This document shows positions 5,701 through 6,351 of a stretch of 6,351 bases of DNA, one piece after another (positions within the stretch are counted from its first letter, which is position 1; each line of letters opens with the position of its first letter). Both the position numbers and the translations under genes were made by a program. The notes beneath the pieces are model-generated. The model made no database searches and had not been told where the DNA came from. It was given only the letters and a program-made list of their open reading frames with translations. This stretch comes from a candidate division TA06 bacterium (GTDB lineage: Bacteria > Ratteibacteria > UBA8468 > MWAK01): the NCBI GenBank assembly GCA_022704925.1, contig JAKJFK010000102.1:1-6351 (forward strand), given 5' to 3'.

Positions 5701-6351
5701 ATGGAGATACCCTACACGTTTGCCGGCTGGCCGCCCCGGCGCCTGGAGGAGGCGCGGGCGGCCATCCTGCCGGTGGCTTATGACGCCACCACCTCTTACC
5801 GGTCCGGGACGCGTTTCGGACCCCAGGAGATCATCCTGGCCTCGCGTTTCCTGGAGATGTACGACGAGGCCCTCGGTCTGGAGCCCGGCGGTCCGGGCGT
5901 GGTCACCCTGCCCGAACTCTGGCCGGACCTGGCCTCGCCGGAGGCGGCCCTGCGGGAGGTCCAGGCTTACGTGGACGGACTGCTGGAGAAGAACCTTTTC
6001 CCGGTGGTCCTGGGCGGAGAGCATTCCATCACCTACGGCGCGGTCCAGGCTGTCCGGAAGTTCCATCCCGGCCTCTCGGTGCTGGTGCTGGACGCCCACG
6101 CCGACCTGCGCCAGGATTACCAGGGCACCCGCTACAACCATGCCTGCGTCAGCCGGCGCATCCTGGACCTGGGCGTGCCGGTGACTGTGCTGGGCGTCCG
6201 CTCGCTGCCGAGCGAGGACCTGCCGCTGCTGGAGTCGGGGAAGGAGCCGGGGCTGAACCTGGCCTGGGCCTCGCAGCTGAAGGCGGAGCCGGATTGGCTG
6301 GGCCGTTTCGGGGACCGCCTGACCGAGACGGTTTACCTTTCGATCGACCTG
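5701..6351 (+). CDS. speB: Agmatinase (ureohydrolase family), N-terminal 217 residues, 3' end outside window
   Basis: Hydrolyses agmatine to putrescine and urea with a binuclear manganese centre. The frame is open from the ATG to the last base, so the gene is cut by the window; the family is usually about 290-320 residues. Visible metal motifs are GGEHS (105-109, His108), DAHAD (131-135) and the start of the third, SIDL at 214-217 (Asp216), cut before its remaining residues. NHACV (146-150) holds His147 at the usual place of the catalytic His. The N-terminal YDATTSYRSGTRFGPQEI segment is the standard ureohydrolase substrate-entry region. The start is well supported by GGGGAG (5688-5693) 7 nt upstream. 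The gene follows the arginine decarboxylase by 28 bp, which makes agmatinase much more likely than arginase, guanidinobutyrase or formiminoglutamase. No defects are visible in the part present. Confidence 0.93.
   Translation, partial: MEIPYTFAGWPPRRLEEARAAILPVAYDATTSYRSGTRFGPQEIILASRFLEMYDEALGLEPGGPGVVTLPELWPDLASPEAALREVQAYVDGLLEKNLFPVVLGGEHSITYGAVQAVRKFHPGLSVLVLDAHADLRQDYQGTRYNHACVSRRILDLGVPVTVLGVRSLPSEDLPLLESGKEPGLNLAWASQLKAEPDWLGRFGDRLTETVYLSIDL

Noticed and set aside
1-6351. Mobile element, CRISPR array, tRNA or a novel defence-type system
   Set aside because: No direct-repeat array, transposase or integrase, attachment-site pattern or tRNA-like fold was seen; all long genes belong to known metabolic or chaperone families and share similar base composition.

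Overview
The window is GC-rich by eye (roughly two thirds G+C) and tightly packed bacterial chromosome, with short spacers and clear Shine-Dalgarno (SD) sequences at some genes. The gene set is carA, a ClpC-type unfoldase, a GnnA-like Gfo/Idh oxidoreductase and a pyruvoyl arginine decarboxylase/agmatinase pair. It would fit an under-sampled, probably anaerobic, GC-rich phylum; something near Acidobacteriota/Aminicenantota is a guess. No rRNA, tRNA, CRISPR, insertion sequence or phage gene is visible.

Layout. (1) Bases 1-392, + strand: the 3' part of carA, the glutaminase half of carbamoyl-phosphate synthase. (2) Bases 436-1317, - strand, convergent with carA: a TIM-barrel sugar phosphate isomerase/epimerase-like protein. 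(3) Bases 1318-1537: a relatively AT-rich divergent control region. It holds two back-to-back sigma70-like promoters, each with a good -35, a 17-bp spacer and an extended -10, and a small inverted repeat between them. (4) Bases 1538-3997, + strand: complete clpC. (5) Bases 4056-5042: Gfo/Idh/MocA oxidoreductase. (6) About 5088-5672: pyruvoyl-dependent arginine decarboxylase. (7) Bases 5701-6351: agmatinase, cut by the window end just after the third metal-binding motif begins.

How they work together. The last two genes form a compact two-step route: arginine to agmatine (decarboxylase), then agmatine to putrescine and urea (agmatinase). They lie 28 bp apart and are probably co-transcribed, perhaps with the oxidoreductase and possibly by read-through from the clpC promoter, since no convincing intrinsic terminator or second strong promoter was seen between 3998 and 5700. 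The ClpC gene stands apart from any visible ctsR-mcsA-mcsB genes and from recognisable CtsR or CIRCE operators.

No radically new system is evident. The points most worth a second look are the paired divergent promoters, the association of clpC and a sugar-nucleotide-type dehydrogenase with polyamine genes, the uncertain start of the decarboxylase, and a short motif (CCGTTTTC) that recurs in three gene spacers.
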